Source of the DNA: Nitrospira sp. CR1.2
GTDB taxonomy: Bacteria > Nitrospirota > Nitrospiria > Nitrospirales > Nitrospiraceae
Length of the DNA: 33,701 bases
NCBI GenBank assembly: GCA_014055495.1
Contig: WIAG01000039.1
Span: forward strand, 1 to 33,701
Direction of reading: 5' to 3'
The translations under genes were made by a program, and so were the position numbers. Shown one piece after another: positions 7,668 through 16,311 of this stretch. Position 1 is the first letter of the stretch. Each line of letters begins with the position of its first letter. The notes below the pieces were generated by a model, which saw only the letters and a program-made list of their open reading frames with translations, searched no databases and was not told the DNA's origin.

Positions 7668-8852
7668 TCAAGACGCGCAGGGGGAAGGCAGATGAACGGA
7701 AGGCGCCGGAGACTCGGACGGGGCCACATCTCCCGAACAGGGAACCACGCAAAACTCCGCGACAATGCGCTCCACATCCTGCACCGTCGACACCCCGAAC
7801 ATTTTCGCGCGCATGGCCGCCGCATGGGGAAACCCCTTGCAGTACCACCCGAGATGTTTGCGAAGGCTGCGAAAGCGCTCTACCCCAGCAATGGCTTCAT
7901 ACTGCCGCGCGTGGTCCACCATGACCTGCATGCGATGACTCAATGAGACGGAGGGCTCCCAGGACGCGGCGGGAAGCATGGCGAGATCCTGCTGCTCGTG
8001 GAATGCCCGCCGTGCCTGCTCCTTTTCACGGAAAAACCATGGGGAACCGAGTGTCCCCCGTCCCACTAAGACACCCTGCACCTGACTCTCAGCCACACGA
8101 CGTACCGCATCAACCAAGCTGTTGAGATCGCCGTTTCCCAGCATCAACGTCTCGGTCCCGCGCGCCAGCTTCGCCGCTTCGGCAATGGCCGACCAGTCGG
8201 CAGCGCCACGATACATCTGCTGGAGAGTCCGGCCATGCACCGTGATCGCTGCGGGACGCGCTGCCAACAAATGGTCCACCCATCGTCCGACCACCACACA
8301 GTCAAATCCGAGCCGCGTTTTGATAGAGAGCGGGAGTAGCCGGCGCGAGACGACAGGAGAGCCGGAACGGCGACAATTCAATTCGTGAATGAATTCGATG
8401 CGGGACGGCTTAAACCCCAACGTATGAATGGATTGCCCACCGGCCCAATCCTCCAAGCCGTGCCGGGCGGCGCGCAGAATGGCATGGGCCAACTCCGGTG
8501 TCTTGATCAACGCCGCCCCGGATCCGGACGCGGCGACACTCTTGGACGGGCACCCCATATTGATATCGAGCCCGTCGAACCCCAGCTCACAGACCACCTG
8601 CGCCGCGCGGTAAAACTGCTCCGGATCCTTGCCATAGAGCTGCGCCACAATCGGCCGCTCCATCTCGCTGTAAATGAGCGACGACAGCAGATGATCCGGC
8701 CCTCGGCAGATCTCGTTGACGTTGGTGAATTCGGTGAAGGTAATGTCGGGACGCCCCTCAGTGGCGACCACACGACGGAAGGCCGCATCGGTCACCCCAT
8801 CCATCGGGGCCAGACCGAGAATCGGCTGCGGCAGGGTCTTCCAGAAATTCAT
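7668..8852 (-). CDS. dus: tRNA-dihydrouridine synthase
   Basis: FMN enzyme reducing specific uridines in the tRNA D-loop or arms. 394 aa, somewhat longer than most Dus proteins (about 320-350). TIM-barrel start ILGLAPMDGVTDAAFR; INMGCPSKSV with the catalytic Cys near residue 101; FMN/phosphate-binding KTRLGFD, ITVHGRT, LGNGDL and VLVGRGTLGSPW; a helical C-terminal RNA-binding domain including FRSLRKHLGWYCKGFP. The extra length is a low-complexity Ser/Pro tail (about the last 30 residues). The subfamily cannot be fixed by eye. The ATG overlaps the stop of the upstream DUF692-like gene as ATGA, indicating coupling. Confidence 0.92.
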   Translation of the reverse strand: MNFWKTLPQPILGLAPMDGVTDAAFRRVVATEGRPDITFTEFTNVNEICRGPDHLLSSLIYSEMERPIVAQLYGKDPEQFYRAAQVVCELGFDGLDINMGCPSKSVAASGSGAALIKTPELAHAILRAARHGLEDWAGGQSIHTLGFKPSRIEFIHELNCRRSGSPVVSRRLLPLSIKTRLGFDCVVVGRWVDHLLAARPAAITVHGRTLQQMYRGAADWSAIAEAAKLARGTETLMLGNGDLNSLVDAVRRVAESQVQGVLVGRGTLGSPWFFREKEQARRAFHEQQDLAMLPAASWEPSVSLSHRMQVMVDHARQYEAIAGVERFRSLRKHLGWYCKGFPHAAAMRAKMFGVSTVQDVERIVAEFCVVPCSGDVAPSESPAPSVHLPSPCAS

Positions 8853-10330
8853 GCGCGCTCCCCGACCGACCCGATCGGCTCATTCGCTGTACGATAGGCG
8901 TCCCGTAACCCCTGCGCCTCTTCATTCGCGCTCTGTACCGCCGCCGGGCACGATTGCTCCACAAACTCGACAAACCGATCGATCTTCAACAGGAAGAAAT
9001 CATAATCGTCTTGCTCTGGTCTTGGCCGGCTGAACCACGCGAAGACAAACTGCTCCAGCGACACCCTGGCCTCCGCCAGCAAGCCGCACGTCTTTGGAAA
9101 CATGTCGCGCAACGCTCCTCCCCAGTGGAGCAACTCATGGGGCAGATAGGTCGTACGATACCGGGTCAGGTCATCACACGATCCTCCAAGAAGAGACAGG
9201 TCTCCCATTCCAGCCAGATCCGCCCCGGTCGTCACGCAGTGCACATACGCTTGATACTGTCCCTGTAATGCCGCGCGCTCATCCGCCGTCAGAAGAGGCC
9301 GCACCTCGAGGGCGGAATTGTTCGCCGAATGACTTGGCGCAAGCGATGCCGCCTCTCCGTTTCGTTGCACCTCAGTGATGGATGCCTCGAACCGCGTCAC
9401 GAAGCGCCCGTACTCTTCGACAATCGTCGCAATCGGTTTGGTATCGACCTCCAGAGCCACACCCTTCAATGATCGGAGTCGCGGATGGGCCAACACCTGG
9501 GACAGCATCTCGAACAACAGGGCAGGGATGGGCGCCCCATGGGCATCGATCCAATACGGCCGATCAGGCGCGTCGGCCGCGGTGACGCTATCAGGACGCG
9601 TTGGAAACTCAGCCAACCCGGCGACGTGAATTTCGATCACCCGCTCCATAGGAAATTCGTCCAGAAACTCGGCCACGAAGGATTCGACCGTCTGCCGACG
9701 CCAGGCACCGGTATAGCGATACACGGTCCACAGATGTCCGATATCCAGCACCAGGCCACACGCCGTCTGCTCGGTCACCTGACGGAAGAACCGGGGGATC
9801 GCAAGGGCGCCACAACCGAAATAGGTCAGCGGCGGCATCTCTACCAGCACGAGCGCGGGATCGATGCCATCCTGCCGCGCGTGCGCGTCGACCCGCGCCT
9901 GCAAGAAGCTGACGTTCTCCGCAGTCATGGTTGCCGACAGCTCCGTATAGATCGGCGGCAAATAGGTTCCGAATGCGTAGCCCGCCATCTGCTTGGTGGC
10001 GCATTCATGATTGAGCCACGCGCTCCGCAGGGCGGCCAGCTGCGCACAGGCCTCCGCGACCCCGTGCCGCCCGGAATTACTCCGGGGGAAATTGGGCTGC
10101 GTGGTCCACAGTCCCTCACCGTGGTAGGTCAGCGGCATGCCCGGCAGCTGCCGCCGAACCCAGCGCATGGCCGAGGTCGTTGCCTTGAAGACCTCCAGAT
10201 AGCCGGGATGCCGTTCCGCCTCACCGAGAGCCTGGACGAGCTCCAACACATCGGGGGAATACACATCGACCGACAGCCCCGCACCGAGTGTGGAGAGGGC
10301 ATTCGCGCGTTGTATGAATTCGCTTTCCAT
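8849..10330 (-). CDS. Divergent DUF692/MNIO-like TIM-barrel protein with C-terminal extension
   Basis: 493 aa. The first ~320 residues look like a diverged DUF692 (multinuclear non-heme iron oxidative) barrel: LTYHGEGLW, NHECATKQ, LPPIYTE, ENVSFLQ, LVLVEMPP, GLVLDIGHLWT, EIHVAGL, WIDAHGAPIP and GVALEVD line up in order with the family's metal-binding His/Glu/Asp motifs, though the usual LEN and DVNN elements are changed. Known members modify peptides (methanobactin, 3-thiaglutamate). The last ~150 residues form a helical extension I cannot place; it could take the role of a partner domain. No precursor peptide gene is visible nearby. It is first in a unit with dus and maf (4-bp overlap) and is preceded by AGGAGCTG. 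A different TIM-barrel family cannot be excluded. Confidence 0.6.
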   Translation of the reverse strand: MESEFIQRANALSTLGAGLSVDVYSPDVLELVQALGEAERHPGYLEVFKATTSAMRWVRRQLPGMPLTYHGEGLWTTQPNFPRSNSGRHGVAEACAQLAALRSAWLNHECATKQMAGYAFGTYLPPIYTELSATMTAENVSFLQARVDAHARQDGIDPALVLVEMPPLTYFGCGALAIPRFFRQVTEQTACGLVLDIGHLWTVYRYTGAWRRQTVESFVAEFLDEFPMERVIEIHVAGLAEFPTRPDSVTAADAPDRPYWIDAHGAPIPALLFEMLSQVLAHPRLRSLKGVALEVDTKPIATIVEEYGRFVTRFEASITEVQRNGEAASLAPSHSANNSALEVRPLLTADERAALQGQYQAYVHCVTTGADLAGMGDLSLLGGSCDDLTRYRTTYLPHELLHWGGALRDMFPKTCGLLAEARVSLEQFVFAWFSRPRPEQDDYDFFLLKIDRFVEFVEQSCPAAVQSANEEAQGLRDAYRTANEPIGSVGERA

Positions 10331-10383
10331 CAGCTCCTATTTGTCATATTTTGAAGCGACCATAGTGACTATAGTTTATATGT

Positions 10384-10413
10384 AGTCTAAGCGCCTAACC
10401 TCTTGGTTGACAA
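10384..10413 (-). promoter_or_regulatory. Candidate promoter for the DUF692-like gene
   Basis: On the minus strand TTGTCA (10413-10408) and TAGACT (10389-10384) are 18 bases apart, about 55 bases before the ATG at 10330. The region is unusually AT-rich for this window and lies between divergent genes. The match is moderate. Confidence 0.4.
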
Positions 10414-10524
10414 GGGAAGATGGGGCAAATGATCCGGCGGATCCATCTGCTATACTTTCTTTCGACATGGTGGTCGCCGGGCCGACATGTCAGCCCCTCT
10501 CACGGCGAGAAACAGGCTTAAATC

Positions 10525-11301
10525 ATGACCAAGACCGGCTCCATGCTCCGTGACAAACCGACTCATTTTTCTACCCCTATGGTGGCCCACATGATGACGC
10601 CCGGCGTGGTGCAGATTCCCGGGGATGTCTCTGTCAGCGAAGCCGCCCTGCTCCTGGAACGGGAGCGAATGCCCTGCCTGCTGATCAAGGACGGCGAGGC
10701 CACTTTCGGTATCATGACGTCGGGCGATATCGTCAAAAAAGTCGTAGCCCAGGGATTGGAGCCGCACGACGTGGAAGTGCGATCGATCATGTCGAAGCCC
10801 GTGCATTCCGTGGAATGCGATCAGATCTTAGATGATGCCACCAGCCTGATGGCCTCGACGGGAGCCTCGCTGCTGATCGTCACCAAACAGGGGCAACCGG
10901 TCGGCATTCTGACGGCGCGGGATCTGGCTCTGGCACCGAAACGGTGCGACACCTGTCTCCCCGCAACGATCCGCGTAACGAACGGCGAGGGAGACGGCGC
11001 GAAACACACCGCCACCATCCGCCAGCTCAGTCACGTGGGGGCCTTCATTGAAAGCCGCACCCTGCTGCTGCCCGGGACGACGATCGTCCTCTCGTTCATG
11101 CTGCCCGGGACGGATTCGAGCTTCTCCGTGCGAGGCACCATTCTCAACAGCAGTTATGAACCGGAATTCCATGCAGACCGGGGAATGCTCGGAACGTATC
11201 CGGGCGTCGACATCCAGTTCGCGCCACTCCCGTCTTCCGATGAATCCAAGATTCGCGCTTGGGTGCTACAGAATCTACCGCGGGCATCAGACCTCTCCTA
11301 A
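10525..11301 (+). CDS. CBS-pair and PilZ-like domain protein
   Basis: 258 aa, soluble. Two CBS repeats (about 17-75 and 85-145; MTPGVVQIPGDVSVSEAA, FGIMTSGDIVKKV, IMSKPVHSVE, VGILTARDLAL) would form one adenosyl-nucleotide-binding Bateman module. The C-terminal ~110 residues resemble a PilZ barrel (RQLSHVGAFIES, LPGTTIVLSFMLPG, FSVRGTIL), with the second half of the signature present. The arginine-rich RxxxR c-di-GMP motif that should precede it is not visible, so this domain may not bind c-di-GMP. Probably a cytoplasmic regulator; no partner is obvious. Transcribed divergently from the DUF692-like gene. Confidence 0.75.
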   Translation: MTKTGSMLRDKPTHFSTPMVAHMMTPGVVQIPGDVSVSEAALLLERERMPCLLIKDGEATFGIMTSGDIVKKVVAQGLEPHDVEVRSIMSKPVHSVECDQILDDATSLMASTGASLLIVTKQGQPVGILTARDLALAPKRCDTCLPATIRVTNGEGDGAKHTATIRQLSHVGAFIESRTLLLPGTTIVLSFMLPGTDSSFSVRGTILNSSYEPEFHADRGMLGTYPGVDIQFAPLPSSDESKIRAWVLQNLPRASDLS

Positions 11302-11320
11302 CCCGCCTTCGATGAATGTT

Positions 11321-11349
11321 TTGCGTCAGGCTATCCGGCTTGTTATGAT
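11321..11349 (+). promoter_or_regulatory. Candidate sigma70-type promoter for the LOG-family gene
   Basis: TTGCGT (11321-11326) and TATGAT (11344-11349) are separated by 17 bases, 53 bases upstream of the ATG at 11403. Spacing and sequence are close to the housekeeping consensus. Confidence 0.55.
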
Positions 11350-11402
11350 TTCCCACTCCGACGATGCGCGTCCGGAGATTACCGTCCTTAGGTGACTAAC
11401 CC

Positions 11403-12458
11403 ATGAAAACCCCTGCCACCCGCTCCAAACCGGTGCCGACGAAAGATGAAATTCTCTCGCAAATCACGGCCCTGCTCGATCGTCCCGACGACGATATCCA
11501 GGGAGCGTTGATGAAGGAAATTCTCGTCGGAGTCATCCGCTTGTCCGAATCGAACCTGGATGTCCTGGATCTGAAGATCGTCAACCGGGCGCTGAAAGAG
11601 CTGCGCCACGCGTTCAGAGTCTTTCAAGGCTATCGGCAACGCCTCAAAATCAGCGTCTTCGGATCGGCCCGCACTCCCGCCGACGATCCCAACTATCAAC
11701 TCGCCTTTCAGTTCGCCCGCCGCATGGTGGAAGAAGGGTACATGACCATCACCGGCGGCGCCGACGGGATTATGCGTGCGTCGCAGGAAGGGGCGGGGCG
11801 CGAACACAGTTTCGGCGTGAACATCATGCTGCCCTTCGAGCAGGGCGCCAATGCGGTCATCGCCGATGATCCCAAACTCGTCACCTTCAAATATTTTTTC
11901 ACCCGCAAACTCATGTTCCAGAAAGAGTCCCATGCCATCGCCCTCTTTCCTGGAGGGTTCGGAACACATGACGAGGGATTCGAGATCATGACTCTCGTGC
12001 AAACCGGCAAGAGCGACCCCAAACCCATCGTCTGCCTTCAGGCCCCGGGCTGCGACTACTGGAATCACTGGAATTCCTTCATTACCGACCAACTGCTGGA
12101 GCGACGCCTCATCAATCCCGAAGACCTCTCGCTGTTTACCATCGTCGATAATGTAGAAGACGCCGTGACGGAGATTCGCACGTTCTATCGACGGTATCAC
12201 TCGCTCCGTTTCGTTGGACGACAGCTGGCCATTCGGTTGAAGACCCCGCTCACCGACGCGCAAGTCGAGAACCTCCAGCGGCAGTTCAACGACATGCTCT
12301 CGGAAGGGACCTTCGAACAACGGCCGTCCCTTCCGGAAGAGATGGATGAACCGGGATTGAAGGATCTGGCGCGGCTGACGTTCTCGTTCAACCGCCGTAA
12401 CGCCGGACGCCTCCGGCAGCTGATCAACCATCTCAACCAATTACCCGTAACGGCATAA
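11403..12458 (+). CDS. LOG-family (PpnN-like) nucleotide phosphoribohydrolase
   Basis: 351 aa, longer than plant-type LOG proteins (about 200) and shorter than E. coli PpnN (about 450). Rossmann core with ISVFGSART (84-91), TGGADGIMRASQEGA (117-131) and the signature PGGFGTHDE (183-191). Family enzymes cleave nucleoside 5'-monophosphates to base and ribose phosphate; older annotations call them lysine decarboxylases, which is wrong for this motif. The N-terminal ~75 and C-terminal ~110 residues are helical additions. A GGTGA lies before the ATG. The substrate (purine recycling or cytokinin-type) is not decidable from sequence. Confidence 0.85.
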   Translation: MKTPATRSKPVPTKDEILSQITALLDRPDDDIQGALMKEILVGVIRLSESNLDVLDLKIVNRALKELRHAFRVFQGYRQRLKISVFGSARTPADDPNYQLAFQFARRMVEEGYMTITGGADGIMRASQEGAGREHSFGVNIMLPFEQGANAVIADDPKLVTFKYFFTRKLMFQKESHAIALFPGGFGTHDEGFEIMTLVQTGKSDPKPIVCLQAPGCDYWNHWNSFITDQLLERRLINPEDLSLFTIVDNVEDAVTEIRTFYRRYHSLRFVGRQLAIRLKTPLTDAQVENLQRQFNDMLSEGTFEQRPSLPEEMDEPGLKDLARLTFSFNRRNAGRLRQLINHLNQLPVTA

Positions 12459-12513
12459 CGCCACCCCCTTCGAGATTGGTGGGGGATGCCGCACATCCGC
12501 TCGAACGAGATAG

Positions 12514-12534
12514 CCCTTTAGTCTCTATAAAGGG
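12514..12534. other. Small inverted repeat before the DHH gene
   Basis: CCCTTTA and TAAAGGG form a 7-bp stem with a 7-base loop, 21 bases before the DHH start. There is no U-tract. It could end the LOG transcript or sit in the DHH leader; the case is weak. Confidence 0.3.
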
Positions 12535-12555
12535 ACATGGTATGGTGAAGCGCGT

Positions 12556-13410
12556 ATGAGTGCATCCACCATGCGCGGCCGGTCCGCCGCGCCTCCCACT
12601 CTGATCCTGTATCACGCGGAATGTGCGGATGGGTTCGGTGCAGCTTGGGCCATCTGGCGTCGTTATCCCCACGCGGAATATCGCCCCGTCAAGCATGGAG
12701 AAGCCCCACCGACCAACCTGGCCGGACATCGCGTTGTCATTGTAGATTTCAGTTATGCCCGGCCGATACTTGAAGCCATGGCCAAAGACGCAGCCAACCT
12801 AGTCGTCTTAGACCATCACATTACCGCCGAACAAACGCTGGCCGACCTCCCCTATGCCTACTTCGACCTGAAGAAGTCCGGCGCAGTCCTGGGATGGGAA
12901 TGGGCGCATGATGAGCCGGCCCCCTGGCTCTTGCGCTACATTCAGGACAAGGATCTCTGGAACTGGGCCCTCCCGAACAGTCGTGAAATCAGCGCGGCGC
13001 TCGCATCCTATCCGTTCAACTTTGACCTGTGGAGCAGTTTCGAGCAAGCGGAACTCGAACGGGAAGGCCGGGCTATTCTTCGATACGAAAACGAACTCGT
13101 CACGAAACTGGCCTCCCATGCGAGGCTCGTCCAATTTGAGGGGATGACCATTCCGGCCGTCTACAGCGCCGTGCTGACCAGCCAAATCGGCGAGCGCCTA
13201 TCTGCCGACCATCCGTTCTGTCTCATCTGGCACGACCGCAACGGACGACGGTACTACAGCATGCGCTCACGCGAAGATGGGACCGATGTAGGCACCATCG
13301 CCGCATCCTTCGGCGGCGGCGGCCATACACATGCCGCTGGATTCTCGGTTCCGTTGCATGCCGACGGGTCACTCCCGTCCAACCCCCGACTCCCTCGCCC
13401 GGCCCCATGA
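12556..13410 (+). CDS. DHH/DHHA1-family phosphoesterase
   Basis: 284 aa. The N-terminal YHAECADGFGAAW (19-31) is the first metal-binding motif of the DHH superfamily, VIVDFSY the second, and VLDHHIT (84-90) the name-giving motif. The C-terminal DHHA1 domain ends with the glycine-rich FGGGGHTHAAGF (about 255-266), which binds the nucleotide substrate. Relatives include oligoribonuclease NrnA, cyclic-dinucleotide phosphodiesterases and RecJ. This small stand-alone form lacks GGDEF or PAS regions, so an oligonucleotide or nucleotide phosphodiesterase is likely. The tail after the glycine motif is short and Pro-rich. Confidence 0.85.
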   Translation: MSASTMRGRSAAPPTLILYHAECADGFGAAWAIWRRYPHAEYRPVKHGEAPPTNLAGHRVVIVDFSYARPILEAMAKDAANLVVLDHHITAEQTLADLPYAYFDLKKSGAVLGWEWAHDEPAPWLLRYIQDKDLWNWALPNSREISAALASYPFNFDLWSSFEQAELEREGRAILRYENELVTKLASHARLVQFEGMTIPAVYSAVLTSQIGERLSADHPFCLIWHDRNGRRYYSMRSREDGTDVGTIAASFGGGGHTHAAGFSVPLHADGSLPSNPRLPRPAP

Positions 13411-13434
13411 CGGCCCGCGCTTCGAAAGATCGCG

Positions 13435-14139
13435 ATGCTGCCGCTCAGTGACGATAACCCGACCGAACGGACACCGATCATCACCGTCGCTTTCATCGTC
13501 GCCTGCTCCCTCGTCTTTCTCTATCAAAACTCCCTGAATCCGGTGATCGGCGAAACGTTCGTCTATCGATTCGGCGCCATTCCCTCCATCGTGTTCGGCC
13601 AGGCGACGCTTCCTCCGGAGGTGTCCGCCATTTCTCCCTATGCCACCGTGTTCACAAGCATGTTTCTGCACGGGAGCTGGATGCATCTGATCGGCAATAT
13701 GCTGTACCTGTGGGTGTTCGGGAATAACATCGAAGACATCATGGGACACGTCAGATTTATCGTGTTTTATGTCACCTGCGGAATCCTGGCGGCACTCAGC
13801 CATGCGCTCACCGACCCGACCTCCACGGTTCCCATGGTCGGCGCCAGCGGGGCGATTTCCGGCGTCCTGGGCGCCTACCTGTTGCTGTTTCCCCATGCTC
13901 GCGTGTTGCTGTTGGCCCCGGTCGTGGGAACGACCTACGTCCCGGCCGGCCTTGTCCTGGGATTTTGGTTCGTGATGCAGTTACTGAACGGAGGAGCCAG
14001 CCTCGGGTCGCAGGGAGGCGGGGTAGCGTTTTTCGCTCACATCGGTGGCTTTATCGCAGGGATGCTGTTGATCGGTTTCTTCAAACGGCCCGAGATACGT
14101 TTCTTCGCACCCACTCGTGCCAGAACCTGGCGTGACTAG
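13435..14139 (+). CDS. Rhomboid-family intramembrane serine protease
   Basis: 234 aa integral membrane protein. The catalytic pair is visible: Ser138 in GASGAISGVLGAY and His202 in AHIGGFIAGM. The oxyanion-side HGSWMHLIGNMLYLWVFG (79-96) contains the conserved His and Asn of helix 2, and the L1-loop region between helices 1 and 2 is present. About six helices. Rhomboids cleave single-pass membrane proteins within the bilayer; the substrate is unknown. It follows the DHH gene by 24 bp and is probably co-transcribed. It converges with the histidine kinase gene 66 bp downstream. Confidence 0.93.
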   Translation: MLPLSDDNPTERTPIITVAFIVACSLVFLYQNSLNPVIGETFVYRFGAIPSIVFGQATLPPEVSAISPYATVFTSMFLHGSWMHLIGNMLYLWVFGNNIEDIMGHVRFIVFYVTCGILAALSHALTDPTSTVPMVGASGAISGVLGAYLLLFPHARVLLLAPVVGTTYVPAGLVLGFWFVMQLLNGGASLGSQGGGVAFFAHIGGFIAGMLLIGFFKRPEIRFFAPTRARTWRD

Positions 14140-14205
14140 CTGTCGCCCATCGACTCATTCCACGGCGCGCGCATCAGACGCAGGAGCGTTCCGAAGAAGC
14201 AGCGC

Positions 14206-16068
14206 TCACGCATCCAACAATTCACGGACCTTTTCGGCCAGATCGTGCTGACGATAGGGTTGCTGCAAAAAATACTTTTTGTTCACCCGATGACTGACGA
14301 TCGTGTCATCGGAAAACCCCGAGACGAACAACGCTTTCATCTTCGGATGCTGAAGCACTAAACGCTTCGCCAACTCACGCCCGCTGATCTCCGCCATCGA
14401 CAGGTGACTGACCGTGAGATGAATCGGTCCGTTGTGCTGTTGGGCCACAAGTAAGGCCTCCACCGCCGACCCCGCCTCCAGCACTTGGTATCGATGACAA
14501 TGAAGCGTCGACCATGCCAGCTTCCTGGCAATCTCGTCCTCCTCCACCACCAGAACCGTCTCCGCCCCCTTGGACACGGCCCCGCGGAGCACACGCGTCT
14601 CACGCACCACTCCCCGGCGCTCCACAAGCGGAAGGTAGATCCGGACGGTCGTGCCCTGTCCCGGCTGACTCTGCACCTCAACCATCCCCCCGTGCTGCCG
14701 TACGATCCCGTAGACCTGCGTCAGCCCAAGTCCTACATGGGTTTCCTTCGTCGAATAAAACGGCTCGAACATCTGCGCTTGCACTTCCGAATTCATCCCC
14801 CCGCCGCTGTCGCTCACAGAAATTCTCGCCATGCGTTTGCGGGGATTCTTTTCCAACTGTTCGGCAGGCAGCAACTCACCGGAGACCACCTCCACCGAAA
14901 GGTCCACCCGCCCATTCTTCGGCATCGCATCCCTGGCGTTGGCCACCAAATGGAGCAACAGATATTCCAGTCGATCGTGCCCGATCTCCACCAAGAGGGG
15001 TACCGAGGGATCCGGCACACGGACATCGATCCGTTCGGGAAGCAGTCCGTGAAACGTCTCGCGCATCGATGCGAGCGCCGGCCCCAGCGACAACGTATCC
15101 CGAACGGTTGTTTCATGCCCTTGCAATGCCACCAGCTGAGCCGTCACCGCAGCCGCCCGCTCCCCGCTCCGAAAAATCTCCTCCACCGGGCCATGCAAGG
15201 GATCCCCGGGCTTCAACCGGGACACCAGGACACCCGTCTGGTTCCCGATCACCGCCAGCACGTGATTAAATTCATGCGCCAATCGAGACGCCAGTCGGCC
15301 CACCGCCTCAAACTTTTGAGCCTCGCGTAACTGCCGTTCCAACCCTGTCCGCTCCACCTTCCCTTGACGAATCTCCTGGTTCGCGCGAGACAACCCTTGC
15401 TTCAACCCCTGCACACGCGTCTCCAGCTGTGACCGTCGTTCCTCCAACACCTGCTCGGACTGTTTCAACTCCTGCACATCTTCCCGCAACACACGATTGC
15501 GACGTCGCTCGGCCGCCACCGTTTCAAGCGTCAACCCGTAAAACACCGACATGATCAACAACACGGGAATCCCGAGCACATGTCCCACGGCAAGGGTACC
15601 GGATTGCATCGTCTGTCCGTATACCAGCACTCCATACCCGGCACAGATGATCATCGAGAGGCCGAGCAATTGTTTGAGCGAGGGGGCGGATGAGGCGATC
15701 AGGAGTAGAAGAAAATAGGTCAGGTAGAGTTCCGAACTCGCCGCGCCGGAGAGATAAATCGTCCCCGTGACCAACAAGGTGTTGATGCCGATCAAGGCAC
15801 CGGGAAACCAGGCCCGCTCAAGCACCGCCCTCGGCAACAGTATGATCCCGGTACTGAACAGCATCAGCGCGAGCGCCACCATCCGACTGACGGCGTTCCC
15901 AAAGACGGTGTCATCGCTGACCACGAGTTCGTAGGAGAGAATGCCGGACACCAGGCTCTGCAGAAAGATCGTGCGGGTTCGCACATGGGAGAGCAACCGG
16001 CCCAACCCTCGCGCGGTTGAGTGACGGCCGGTTCTGTCGAGTTCGGAAGAGGAACGGAAAAGACTCAC
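14206..16068 (-). CDS. Membrane hybrid histidine kinase with a degenerate receiver domain
   Basis: 620 aa from the GTG at 16068, which follows AAGGA; a TTG at 16119 would add 17 residues but has poorly spaced ribosome signals. Residues ~35-180 hold about six hydrophobic segments (sensor), then a coiled coil (~188-251). The dimerisation box is LASRLAHEFNHVLAV with phospho-His265. The ATPase domain has VANARDAM (N-box), SDSGGGM (G1), FEPFYSTK (F-box) and VGLGLTQVYGI (G2). The C-terminal receiver (~503-620) starts VLVVEEDE, but the phospho-acceptor Asp is His (SHLSM, codon 14404-14406) and the conserved Lys is Gln (FLQQPY). Kinase function looks intact; relay through this receiver does not. It lies downstream of purEK without obvious linkage. 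Confidence 0.88.
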   Translation of the reverse strand: MSLFRSSSELDRTGRHSTARGLGRLLSHVRTRTIFLQSLVSGILSYELVVSDDTVFGNAVSRMVALALMLFSTGIILLPRAVLERAWFPGALIGINTLLVTGTIYLSGAASSELYLTYFLLLLIASSAPSLKQLLGLSMIICAGYGVLVYGQTMQSGTLAVGHVLGIPVLLIMSVFYGLTLETVAAERRRNRVLREDVQELKQSEQVLEERRSQLETRVQGLKQGLSRANQEIRQGKVERTGLERQLREAQKFEAVGRLASRLAHEFNHVLAVIGNQTGVLVSRLKPGDPLHGPVEEIFRSGERAAAVTAQLVALQGHETTVRDTLSLGPALASMRETFHGLLPERIDVRVPDPSVPLLVEIGHDRLEYLLLHLVANARDAMPKNGRVDLSVEVVSGELLPAEQLEKNPRKRMARISVSDSGGGMNSEVQAQMFEPFYSTKETHVGLGLTQVYGIVRQHGGMVEVQSQPGQGTTVRIYLPLVERRGVVRETRVLRGAVSKGAETVLVVEEDEIARKLAWSTLHCHRYQVLEAGSAVEALLVAQQHNGPIHLTVSHLSMAEISGRELAKRLVLQHPKMKALFVSGFSDDTIVSHRVNKKYFLQQPYRQHDLAEKVRELLDA

Positions 16069-16311
16069 CGCTATGCCAATCCTTCGTGGATGAGTGGGAC
16101 CCAGGCGGTAGCTGAGCAAATCCTATACCCCGTCCAGCGCGCGGCAACTCATCGCAATTGCAGGAAAGGACACTCACGTGTTGTCCATGAACGGTCGGCG
16201 TCGACGGCCGGTCTCACAAAATCGAACAATCTGTTGGCGGGAGGCAAGGCGAACGGAGAGAAACAAGCAACAGCGCAACGACGGATCGATCTGTTCAGAA
16301 AGGTGGGCGAA

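Noticed and set aside
8849-10330. Search for a RiPP precursor peptide gene next to the DUF692-like gene
   Set aside because: No short Cys-rich or Asn/Asp-rich ORF with a ribosome site was seen in the flanking gap 10331-10524 or between the coupled genes.
10407-10412. Plus-strand TTGACA upstream of the CBS-PilZ gene, with TATACT at 10451
   Set aside because: The gap of 38 bases is far too long for one promoter, and no -10 or -35 element sits at proper distance from either.
11388-12440. 350-aa open frame on the minus strand opposite the LOG-family gene
   Set aside because: The plus strand has the full PGGxGT signature, promoter and start site; the antisense protein shows no family features.
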